From Venturia oleaginea (taxonomy: Eukaryota; Ascomycota; Dothideomycetes; Venturiales; Venturiaceae), in assembly GCA_013176395.1 (NCBI GenBank), contig JABMLP010000014.1, forward strand, positions 620,001 through 684,000: 64,000 nt of DNA. Reading direction: 5' to 3'. Position numbers and translations under genes: made by a program. The notes under the pieces were generated by a model. That model ran no database searches, had not been told where the DNA came from, and was given only the letters and a program-made list of their open reading frames with translations. How positions within the stretch are numbered: position 1 is the first letter of the stretch; every line of letters begins with the position of its first letter. Shown here in pieces: positions 54,903 through 64,000 of this stretch.

Positions 54903-56245
54903 CAGTAGGGTCGCACAAGTTTCCGTACAGCCGAGATCGCTCAAAAAATGGTGATTCTTGTAATTACATTATCGCGCTTTCAACGCGATCATTTTCGCTC
55001 ATATTCTCGTATAATGTACAGTAATACCAGGGCTACAAAATGAGCCATTCAGTGAGCTATTTAGTATTTTGTGTGCCAACCATCTGCCGCCAGTAATGCC
55101 TCAACCCTCCTTGGCATTGACTCAAGTACAGCATCAAAATAATGTTGTTCAATAAGCCGCCAGGCCTTAATAAGTGCTTCTTCTAGAACCTCTCGTATAT
55201 TGTCTACACCGCCAGTAACGTATTCAATCATAGGTTCCACTTTGTAGACCAATTCCTTGAGCCTCCGCCAGAGGTTTTCAATCGGGTTCATATCAGGACT
55301 GTAGGGCGGCGCATCTTGTAGTGGAATGAGGTTTTCCTTAAACCAGACTATAGTCTTTTTGGCTTTGTGGATAGGCGCGTTATCCTGCATAAATTTAAGG
55401 CCCGGTTCGTATACTGTAGGTAGCATTTCGTCGAGTAACTTGGTATACGAGTTCGTAGAGTAGCCTTGACGCTTTCTCTCTAGGTCACGCTTAAGAATGT
55501 ACAATTCAGAGCGCCCTACTTGGCCAGAGAAGCATGCCCAAATCATGATAGACACTCCTTTACCCTTCTTGTAGGTATCAATCATTGAGGTCTCCCATTT
55601 TTGTCCTGGTGTGCGAAAACACCATGTTCTTGCCTTGCCGGCCCCTCACTCAACTGAGCACTCGTCAGACCATATAATCTTCGCCCAATCTTCAGCTTTC
55701 CACGAGATGTGCTGCTCTGCCCAGAGCTTCCTGGCGTCAGCATGTACCTGTGTGAGGAAAGGGCGCCTTGCAGACCTCCAATTTGCGATTCCGTACTCTT
55801 TCAATATCCTCCTGATGGTATCCTTCGAAAAATCGATGCAAGCCTGTCTTTTGACCTCCTCGTACGTTTACTTAGGCTGCGTACGTATAATACGTAACAG
55901 AGATCGTTCATCTCGGTCTGTATACGAGCGTGGCCGGCCGCTGGAAAGTAGGGATTCGCCGTTCTGGCGTAATGGGGCCTTTTCAAGGCTGTATTGGATG
56001 GTGGAACGCGGTAGTTTTTGTAGCGCCGCAATTGCGCCTAAACTGAGCCCGGCTTCACGCTGCGCATCAATTTTGCTCCGTTGATATGGAGTAAGACGAT
56101 GATTAGGAAGCCTCTGCGGGTTTATAGGAGTCAATGGCTTTCGTTGAGGTGACATAATGGTAGTGCAAAGATAATGTGTTAAAAAATGAGAGGTGTAGAT
56201 TTCGCGTTTTCGCTTAATTGTACGGAAACTTTTGCCCTAGTACTG
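54903..56245 (-). mobile_element. Tc1/mariner transposon nested in the MULE terminal repeat
   Basis: TA at 54901-54902 and 56246-56247. Inverted ends share AAGTTTCCGTACA (CAGTAGGGTCGCACAAGTTT at the left; CAGTACTAGGGCAAAAGTTT at the right, reverse-complemented). 1.34 kb, a normal length. It splits the MULE left repeat after CTAGGACA; the repeat resumes at 56248 with CATTGAAAA. Confidence 0.9.
55061..56155 (-). pseudogene. Tc1/mariner (DD34E) transposase with two nonsense changes
   Basis: A 364-codon frame from the ATG at 56155 to the stop at 55061. The N-terminal paired-type HTH reads RLTPYQRSKIDAQREAG, LGAIAALQKLPRSTIQYSL and GRPRSYTDRDERSLL. The first catalytic Asp is in IIWSDECSVE, the second in KFMQDNAPIH and the Glu in DMNPIENLWRRLK, with the 34-residue spacing of Tc1. 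Two stops interrupt it: TAA at 55870-55868 (CAA to TAA fits) and TGA at 55648-55646 right after SDECSVE (CGA to TGA fits). The frame is otherwise continuous, so these are its only evident lesions. Confidence 0.9.
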
Positions 56246-56397
56246 TACATTGAAAAAAATTGCTGATACATACATTGCTCTAATTGGTCAATTTCGTGCA
56301 TCTTTCGCGAACACGCGTACGTGACTCTAAATTTTGTTTACCACATTTTCATATCTACATTTTTTACTTAATACAACTCAACACTACGCACTCAATT

Positions 56398-57360
56398 ATG
56401 CCTCGCACATCGCCATTCGAAAGCCCTGGGCCTGAAGATAGGCCTCCCTATCCATCCCTCACCATTGGTATGCAATTTGACTCCCTGGAAGACGGCACAA
56501 ATGCAGTCACAGATGCGATTATTGAAGCCCACGAATCTCCCGGCGCTGCAGGCTGGGTTGTAGACCTTGATAAAGGAGTCTGCGATTGCCTAGAATGGCA
56601 GGACCATCGTCTACCATGTGCTCACGTTTTTGCGGCCATTCTAGCTCTCAAATACGACCTCAAAATTGTGTATACTGACGGCAATTCTACTATTTACGAG
56701 CGCAGTCAATACCGCAAAGCCTACAGCGGCTCACTACGCCTAGTTTTGATCAAGAATCTCATTCCAGATGGTCAAACTCTCCCTAGTGAGCCAAATCGTA
56801 AGCCAGGACGTCCGAAGCATCTTCGTATGCGCAAGCATAATGTGAATAGCCGTATTCGAAAGGACTCTCAACGCAAAGGAGCGACGGCCGCTGAACGATC
56901 AACCCAGGGTAAAAAATCATCAAAAGCAGCGTCTAAAACCGCTACCAAAGGCCGCCGGAAGCGTAATGAAACCATCGAAATCTCAGACGAGTCTTCATCA
57001 TCTAGCGACTCGGAATCTGACGAAGAAGCGGCGGTATTTGATCACGATCTTGAAGCTGAAATGGATGCTACTTACGATGAGATTATATCTTCTCGTCAGG
57101 CCCAAAACACCGAGATTTCTGAAGATGAGGCCGCCTTTGACGATGCTGACGATGCTCTTGAAGAGCTCCTACAGATTAAGGCTACTCAGGTTAGTCAGAA
57201 AGAGCCATTACCACCAAAAGTTACCAAGAAGCGCTATCGCAATACAGCAGAAACTCAGACTTTAATACTACAGGCTTCCAACAAACGCCCAAAACGTTCA
57301 CAAGGCAATTGCCGTCACTGCAGCTCTCCAAATTACTCAGGAGCTGCTTGTACAAGGTGA
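56398..57360 (+). CDS. Deleted MULE protein: N-terminus joined to SWIM zinc finger
   Basis: 320 residues from the ATG at 56398; no stop or shift. The first 45 residues (PPYPSLTIGMQFDSLEDGTN) match the beginning of MULE/FAR1-type transposases. The text then jumps to GWVVDLDKGVCDCLEW and LPCAHVFAAILA, the CxC...CxH SWIM finger that normally follows the catalytic domain. So the DDE core is missing, in frame. The tail is basic (NRKPGRPKHLRMRKHN), then very acidic (SDESSSSSDSESDEE), and ends with CRHCSSPNYSGAAC. It could still bind DNA or zinc and compete with full transposases, but it cannot cut. Confidence 0.8.
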   Translation: MPRTSPFESPGPEDRPPYPSLTIGMQFDSLEDGTNAVTDAIIEAHESPGAAGWVVDLDKGVCDCLEWQDHRLPCAHVFAAILALKYDLKIVYTDGNSTIYERSQYRKAYSGSLRLVLIKNLIPDGQTLPSEPNRKPGRPKHLRMRKHNVNSRIRKDSQRKGATAAERSTQGKKSSKAASKTATKGRRKRNETIEISDESSSSSDSESDEEAAVFDHDLEAEMDATYDEIISSRQAQNTEISEDEAAFDDADDALEELLQIKATQVSQKEPLPPKVTKKRYRNTAETQTLILQASNKRPKRSQGNCRHCSSPNYSGAACTR

Positions 57361-57733
57361 GGGAAGTAGATAGGAAGAGCGGAGTTGACGGGGGTTGTAA
57401 TAGAGGGAGGGAGGGAGGGAGGCTGGGAGGTTGTTGGAGTAGTTTAATAAATACGATATTAGCTGACTCTGAATTGCTCAAAAATGCAATAAAAGCCTTC
57501 TTTATACTATTTACATGTGGTATAGCGCATATACTTACTGCGACTGCGACGTTGTCGTCATCAAAAGGTGGGTCAAATTCGTAGACAAAATTTATTGCTA
57601 ATACATACATTTACAGTCTAGAATGTATGCGAATGTATGCGCAGTTTTCAATGTATGTCCTAGCAATTGGATTTATGTGTTGGCTAGATTTTTTGATGTA
57701 TGTGTTCATACGGCAATTAACCGAATCTTAAAT

Positions 57734-58417
57734 CCAGAGTCTTAAAACTAGGAAGATACTTGGCAAGAAGGGAATATCATCGTTACAGATATTAAGATAC
57801 AAAGTCTTCCATCGCTAAAACCAGGCGTCAGTATATTACAGTTTTCAAAAAAGCCCGTGTATTCATACCGTAACTCTACCACACAAAAGAGTTCGGCCTC
57901 AACGAACCGAGAAGACTTCAGATTGACAAATTCACTTCCAAGCGAAGGTTTCACTGCGTATTGATGCTTATTCTTAACGAAGTCACACAACTTGTGCCTC
58001 TGTATGCAATGTGGAGATGTGGAGATGTGGAGGCGCTTAGAAGTACGAGGGGCATCCTTAAAGGGTAGGTGAGAGCAGCACCTGCATAATATCCTGTACG
58101 CAAAGGAGCATAACCGCACATCCTGTATCATCCCCGGGTGAATAAGGCAAGAATTGACGGGACCGGTTCGATGGCTACGATGGGTGCGATAACGGATGCA
58201 CGAGAATTGGAAATGAGGATAAATAATAGACAAAGTGACGGCAACCAGTTCGCCGACTTGCAGCTGTTCGACCGAGATAGGAGAGTCGATCCCATGTTTG
58301 GTAATATAGTTTCACGACATCCTCGCCGTGCGAGAATCGGATGGCCACGTTTTTGGCCCAATTCCAGGAACATACCCATGACCATGAATATCCCACATTT
58401 TCCGTCGTTCCAAAAAG
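57734..58417. other. Intergenic, no gene seen
   Basis: Overlapping frames on both strands (58233-57748 minus, 58138-58437 plus) lack motifs. Probably sequence downstream of the P450 remnant. Confidence 0.45.
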
Positions 58418-58801
58418 TTAGTGCTCTCGCTTCTTGAATACCACGACTGTCCTTGACGTTCTGAGATGAAGTAATCCAACAGTCTGTACTCTTCCTCTGC
58501 TCCGCATGACTACTGTTCCTCGTAAGGACGACGAATATCGTACAAAGAATATTAATCTTGCAATCGCAATACCAATCTCCATGTACGCCATGCTCTTCCC
58601 GATAAAAACCCTCGATCCCAGAAATAACGCGCAGAATGCTGTTTTTGCTAGCTCTATGGCGTGGGAAGATGTATCCACGTCGATATCGTTGTGAGGCCTG
58701 GCGAACCACCGTTCAGGAATAAAGAAAGTTGATTGTTCTAAGCGCCGTTCAACGCCAAGGCGCGGGGCCGGGCTATACGGGAGGCCTGTCTTGCATCTCA
58801 T
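58418..58801 (-). pseudogene. Cytochrome P450 C-terminal fragment, heme cysteine replaced
   Basis: Only the last part of a fungal P450 remains: FIPERWFARPHND (the PERW motif), then FLGSRVFIGKSMAYMEIGIA and a short tail ending in FKKREH. The heme loop should be F-x-x-G-x-R-x-C-x-G; here the cysteine position is Phe (GSRVFIG), which a single TGT to TTT change would give. No oxygen-binding or ExxR region lies upstream. The fragment cannot hold heme. Confidence 0.8.
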
Positions 58802-59157
58802 TGTTCTTCGTAGCTCGTGCTATCAGTGAGAGCAATAAGTGCATGCCTCAACTGAGGAATGCGTTCTTGGCGCGTTGATCACCAATCAGAAGCCAGGCTT
58901 TCACCAAAATGACCCTATCAGACCAAATCCGCCAGCATTCCTCACATGAGGAGAGGGAGGAGAGGGAGTAGATTGATTGTTTTGGGATGGTGAGATGCGG
59001 ATGAGAGATATGAGGTCAATGAAGTGAGACCCCCGGTGAGACCCCCTGGAAAAATAGGGTCCACCACGCCGAAATCGCATGGAGCACCGGCGAGATATGC
59101 GACTCCAAATAGCACAACCATTTCTAGCACTTCTCACTACTCTATATCTACTTCAAT
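58802..59157 (+). promoter_or_regulatory. Upstream region of the ALDH gene
   Basis: No ORF of note. Probably contains the promoter and 5' leader of the aldehyde dehydrogenase; a near-palindromic GAGACCCCCGGTGAGACCCCC direct repeat lies at about 59026-59046. Confidence 0.4.
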
Positions 59158-61010
59158 ATGTCTCTCGAAAAGCTCATCACGATATCCCCCTCCACGAACA
59201 AGCCCATCCTCGAACGCACAGGACTCTCACAAGGAGATCTACAATCGCTGCCCTCAGTGGCTCACAAAGCATTCAAAGCTTTCCGCAATGCGACCTCCCT
59301 TAAGGACAGGCAGCAGATCGTGAAGAAGGCCCTCAAACTCCTAGGAGATAAGAAGGATGAATTGGCTAAAGAGCTTACGGAACAAATGGGACGACCAATT
59401 GCCTACACAGCTAAAGAGATAACAACTGCTGTTGCAAGAGGTGAATATCTCTTGAAGATCAGCGATGATGCCCTGGCCTCTACCGACGGGGAGGCAGAGA
59501 AAGGTTTCAAGAGATATATCAAGAAGGTGCCTGTTGGGCCAGTTCTGGTCCTTTTCGCGTGGAACGTGAGTACAACTAAGACTCACCCGGCTATCGTTCC
59601 GCATCTGCGCATGCCTAACTATTCTGACAGTACCCTTATCTTATCCTCGTCAACTCTATTATTCCTGCACTTCTAGCCGGCAACTCCGTCATTCTCAAGC
59701 CCTCTCCTCAAACTCCCACCATCGTTGAGCACATCCATAAGATATTCCTCGAGGCAGGCCTACCACAGAAAGTCATTCAATACTTCCACAGTGGGTCCTA
59801 CACACAAATCGAGACATTGGTACGAGACCCGAAGATCCAGCTCGTATGCTTCACTGGCTCTGTCGCTGGTGGTCTGGCCGTACAGCGGGCGGCAAGCGAC
59901 AGGGTAGCCATTCGTGTTGGCTTAGAGCTCGGTGGAAAGGATCCCGCCTACGTACGGCAAGATGTGAACGTGAAGTGGGCGGCTGAGGAGATTGTCGACG
60001 GAGCAATCTTCAATTCGGGGCAAAGCTGCTGCAGTCTCGAGCGTATTTATGTCGCCGAGGAGGTCCATGACGAATTTGTCAAGGCTGTGCAGGATGTGCT
60101 CGAAGGATACATCCTTGGTGATCCCACAGACCCGAAGACTAACATCGGCCCTGTCGTCTCAAAGCGCTCAGCAGAAGCAATCCGTTCCCATATTCAAGAT
60201 GCCCTTGACAAGGGTGCAAAGAACGCAACACCAGTGAATGCTTCATTCAAATCACCGCCAAAAGATGGGAATTATGTCGTGCCAACTCTACTCACTGGAT
60301 GCACACACGAGATGACGGTCATGAAAGAAGAGACTTTCGGTCCGGTTATCCCTGTGATGAAGGTTCGCAGTGACATGGAGGCAATCAAGATGATGAACGA
60401 CAGTAAATTTGGTCTGACTGCGAGTATCTGGACCAAAGACACCGCAAAGGGCCATGAGCTAGCCGACGATGTGGAAGCAGGAACCGTCTTTGTAAACCGA
60501 TGCGATTATCCAAGTCCCGTGAGTCATCCTTCTACTTGCTTTGACGCCAGATCCTGCGGTCGCAGCGAATTAGTCACATCCGTTCTTCTCTTAGATCTTT
60601 CCAAAATGGAGGATGCCTTTGGCTTTGATGTCTCTGAATTGAAGCTTGATATCGCAAAAACCCTAGTAAATCAATCTCAAAGATTGTCAGGATTTTCATC
60701 GATGTTCACACGTAATCAACTTTTCGATATCGTATGCAGTTCTGCATCATATCTTCGTTTATGATCCCCCGCTGTGCGACCAGTTGACTTGTTATACTGT
60801 GTTTCTGTGCGATAAAAACACTCGAAGAACCCCGCGCTCACGGTTCTTGCCGCGAACTCCTGCCCTACCCCGCAAGAGTTTGCTAATAATCTCTAGGACC
60901 TTGCATGGATCGGATGGAAAGAGTCTGGAAAGGGACAGACCTTGAGCAAATTTGGCTTTGATCAATTCGTCAAGCTCAAGAGTTACCACATCAAAGACTA
61001 CCCCAAATGA
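59158..61010 (+). CDS. NAD(P)-dependent aldehyde dehydrogenase, three exons
   Basis: Oxidises an aldehyde to its acid; exact substrate unknown. Exons 59158-59565, 59631-60518 and 60897-61010; 469 residues, close to the family norm of about 470-500. Diagnostic segments in order: ELTEQMGRPIAYTAKEI, FAWN joined to YPYLILVNSIIPALLAGNS, LKPSPQTP, the cofactor motif FTGSVAGG, the general base in LELGGKDPAYV, the nucleophile in FNSGQSCCSLERIYV and ETFGPVIPVM. The last exon gives DLAWIGWKESGKGQTLSKFG. The first intron is 65 nt, but the last is 378 nt (60519-60896), far longer than others here. Residue pattern fits the fungal cytosolic succinate-semialdehyde-like group, which is inference. The neighbouring P450 remnant hints at a former metabolic pair. 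Confidence 0.88.
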
Positions 61011-61836
61011 GCTCCGGCATCAAGCTGCACTTAGCTCTTAAGGCGCAGAGACTACACGCGCATCCTTCCATTAGTGTCAAGATACGATATGCTAGGCTGA
61101 GAAGCAACTCAGTGCGTCACAAGACGTACGAGGACAAACTTGGGTCGCTTCTTGTGGCATGTACTCCGCTTTCCACAGCACCAGGCAATTTCTTCTCAGG
61201 AACTTGCAAAGGCTTCTGGCTGGGTTTCGACACGGCTAGACGTCTTTTCCGCAGCGAATTGCTCCGTCGTTATCGTTGGCGAAACTGTGCAGCATCAGAG
61301 GATGCAAGGGATTTCGCGAACTCACCCACACACTGGACTTCCTTAGACTTACCAACCAACACAATGGCCACCATGCGGTCCATTTCATGGCTAATCCAAC
61401 TCTTCTTCGAACGTTCTCAAGGCTGTGATTTGCCCATTTGCAAGAGTCATTACTGAGCCTCCACAAATCTACTGTTCTTGACACCATTCTGTCGGGTTCC
61501 GCCCGCCCCCTTGGTACCTGTATCTTGTAATGCAGTACCGAGGTCATACTTGATTCGCGTGGCTCGTCGATAATCTTTTTCTAGCTCTCTGACTATGTAA
61601 CAAGCTCAGCCGCACCGTCCTACACGGACTTTATAACCTGCCGAAACACAACATATCTTTGATTCCACCCCCACCTTTGTCCTGTCTCCTCATCATAATC
61701 GCAAATATAAATCGTCTCATCTTCTTTCCCTTCTCTAGATACCATCAACTGAGCCAAGCCTCAAATCACCCTCCTTTTCTTCCCCTAAATTCACCCATTG
61801 AATCTTTGCCCCTAGTTCTTCTCTGGTACATAAATT
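61011..61836 (+). other. Spacer with a possible methyltransferase remnant
   Basis: Between 61130 and 61400, short frames (ISSQELAKASG, then FANSPTHWTSLDLP in another frame) resemble the helix-turn-helix part of fungal O-methyltransferases, but several shifts would be needed. From 61460 to 61836 I see only the leader of the next gene. Confidence 0.25.
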
Positions 61837-63018
61837 ATGCCATTGTTCAGCAAAATCAAACGTCAACTCATCATCATTCTTACACTATGCGAGCCTTCTG
61901 AACAGGCTGCGCTACAAATTGTAAGCGATTACCTAACTCTTCCATCATTGATAAATAATGCATATGACAGGGAACACCAACAAACTTTCGGCGTGGAGAT
62001 TACACTATTGAAGGTTTAACTGAAGAACAGTACGTGCCCTCCATCACTACCTTTTTCACCTACTCATTATCGCTGCCAAAGCAAACCATTCATGAATATT
62101 TTCGCTCGTCTAATGAGATACAGACAGGCCTGGATTCACGAGAAAGCGTTAGCAGATGCAAGCTACCCATCAACACCCGGTCATCGCCTCACGAGGAGTT
62201 CGCTGTCAGCCAAGTCGCCGCTCCCCGGCCCCATCCCTGAACCCTTCTGTGAAAAACCGAGACAGGTTCCTCCATTTCCAGTAAGGAGATGCGTCTCCAA
62301 TCCTTCCCGTCATCCACACATTCGTCACAGTCTGCCGATTACGAGGAGCCAGTCTACGGGCAATAGGTTGCAACAACACCTTTCATACGATGGGGAAAGT
62401 CATGGATCGGAATACGCGCCACGATCTCGACCTATTACGATTGATGCGGTAGTACAGCCTTTACCTATCTCCGAGGACTCTCTCGATTTGAGAATCTCGC
62501 AAGATTCAGCTTCGCGACCCACGTCTTTCTACTCACAAGTTTCACGACCTTCATCGGAGGTTCCCTCAAATGACACTACGAATCCTCATACCCCGTTCCC
62601 GGACTGTCCTCGCATCGATTCGCGCTATCGACCCCTCTCTCTCGATTCTATCGACAGTCTACCCAGTCTCCCGAAATCACGACCGACGTCGTTCAACCCC
62701 GCTCGCCTCAACCCGGCTATCTACGATCAGATTGTGGAGAGAGATATGAGTGCTAGTCTTGTTTCGAATATGAGTCTTGTGGAACCGCATTCTTTTTACC
62801 AGGTCGGGATAAACGATTCTTTCTCACAGGTTGCGCAGGCGACTATGGAAGACAAGAGTGCGTGGAGTACGAGGAGTTCGCTTGATCTGGATGATGAAGA
62901 GGAGAGTTATGATTGTGATGATTCTGAGAACGACTCTGATATTTCACATTTTTCTTTGGATAGTAAGATGCAAGGAGTTATCCTGATTAGTGAGAGGTAT
63001 CAGGTCATCTTCGTTTGA
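61837..63018 (+). CDS. Ser/Pro-rich hypothetical protein, three exons
   Basis: Exons 61837-61920, 61971-62029 and 62124-63018; introns of 50 and 94 nt with CTAAC and CTAAT branch sites; 345 residues. The first exon gives MPLFSKIKRQLII; the second GTPTNFRRGDYTIEGLTEEQ, which then continues into QAWIHEKALAD. The rest is disordered: Ser/Pro/Arg-rich with repeated S-x-P and RPTSF phospho-site-like words (twice RPTSF), then an acidic patch DLDDEEESYDCDDSEND. No catalytic domain; a phosphorylated regulatory or scaffold protein is possible. The alternative of a single exon starting at 62092 would leave out the well-formed first two exons. Confidence 0.6.
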
Positions 63019-64000
63019 CGGGGGTTGAAGAGGTGGCCACTTTTGTTCTGGTGGTTACACTTGGTTTTTGAAGACGATTTCAATTCTCTGTATCACTATA
63101 TTTCCATCATCAACAGCCAGCGTCCGGCAGCCAATTTCGGAGAAAGCTAAAACGACGGAGACGAGGTGTGGTTGCACCTCGGCGACCTGTGTTTCTTGCT
63201 ATTGGCAATCATTGACTGCTTCGGCGTTCTGGATATTTGAGAAGGTGGGGAAGACGGTGGTCATGCGAGGTAATCATACCTTTGCACCTCGGCGGTGTCC
63301 GTCTGTCTCAGAACACGGATTTTTGTACCATGGACCATTGACATAGCTTGAATTGAGAATAGTTATTATGATATAAGTTGCGTGATTGTGTCTTCATTAC
63401 ATACCTCCAGTACTGCTACCATGAATATACACGCACGATAAACCTAGAAAATACCCACCCGTACCATCGAGCTCTATCAGCTCTCACCATACTTTCAGAC
63501 CTCGACACGAACTGACCAATTATACCACCTTTCTCCACTCCCATCTGACATTTTCCACGCCCCTACATATTGACTGATTCTTCCTTATACTGCCGCCTTC
63601 CCATCATCCATCGGCTGTTCTATCGCTCTGCAAATAAATCACCGTTACCTCGCGCTATAGGGTACCCCCTTGACAGCCGCTGCATGCACGTATGCAAGGA
63701 GGAGGGCTGTATATGCTGCGCTGCGCTGTCTTCTTTGGGGAAATCCACATCCCTTACTTCCTCGCTCTATATTGCCTTATCATACGTACCTATTCAAATA
63801 AGATTGCAAGAGGGGTGAGATTAGGGCGGAGGACAGTAAGGCTGGTTTTTGCGTAGGAAGAGGGAAGAGGGGTAATTCGTATTTATCTTACATACACGAA
63901 TATTCTGGGTGTTTATTGTTGGTTGTCTTGTGTATGTATGAGGTGTTGTGTTGAGTCGGGTTAGATGATTTGACATTGGTTCTACGACCTTTTTGTGAAG
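63019..64000. other. Right flank, no gene seen
   Basis: Downstream of the hypothetical gene. A 92-codon plus frame (63068-63346) has no motif and looks like 3' untranslated sequence; the rest is AT-rich spacer. Confidence 0.45.

Larger units (their letters stand above)
54833..57723 (+). mobile_element. MULE (Mutator-like) deletion derivative, hosting a Tc1 element
   Basis: Inverted terminal repeats of about 80 bp (CGGTTAATTGCCGTATGAAC and onward; the right end is its reverse complement, finishing at 57723), with a 10-bp duplication AATCTTAAAT at 54823-54832 and 57724-57733. Both ends are full of ACATACAT words. Removing the nested Tc1 (54903-56247) leaves about 1.5 kb, too short for a full MULE. 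One ORF with a SWIM zinc finger remains. Confidence 0.85.

Overview
The window is a transposon-rich, gene-poor stretch of nuclear DNA from a filamentous ascomycete (Pezizomycotina; Leotiomycetes/Helotiales is my guess, not shown). The evidence is short GT-AG introns of about 49-94 nt with CTAAC-like branch sites, a DHA2-type MFS efflux pump, a HET/NB-ARC/TPR receptor gene, pogo/Fot1-type and Tad-like elements, and nonsense changes that often look like C-to-T.

Layout. 1-7200: remnant sequence, then one complete Tad-like LINE on the minus strand (1138-7188) with its target duplication but broken ORFs. 7679-9797: a small ORF and a four-exon MFS transporter. 9923-15542: two pogo-type DNA transposons, a disrupted solo LTR, a LINE-derived non-autonomous element, an LTR-derived palindrome and a 72-bp tandem repeat. 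17320-19900: exosome subunit MTR3 and a small Myb-like nuclear protein, the clearest housekeeping genes. 19901-34554: mostly unassigned, with a broken MYND protein, a three-exon gene for a Kex2-type cysteine-rich secreted peptide (26214-26590) and a triple zinc-ribbon protein. 34555-36285: a secreted or surface coiled-coil protein. 36513-40419: a solo LTR and a HET-NB-ARC-TPR gene with two premature stops. 40766-43597: a Ty1/copia gag-protease remnant interrupted by a second LINE-derived element. 45240-53811: a non-autonomous LTR element with a novel repeat-bearing ORF, then a full-length, apparently intact self-priming Ty3 chromovirus. 54101-57723: another solo LTR and a deleted MULE with a Tc1/mariner element nested in its left end. 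58418-63018: a P450 fragment that has lost its heme cysteine, an aldehyde dehydrogenase and a three-exon conserved-looking hypothetical gene.

How it fits together. Host genes survive as islands (MFS; MTR3 with the Myb-like gene; the zinc-ribbon gene; the surface protein; ALDH with the hypothetical gene) between layers of nested insertions. Target-site duplications were found for nine elements and date several nestings relative to each other. Older DNA transposons and the LINE carry nonsense changes, while the two LTR elements at 45-54 kb have LTR pairs with no difference that I can see, so they are recent. No rRNA, convincing tRNA or CRISPR was seen. All splice junctions are read by eye.
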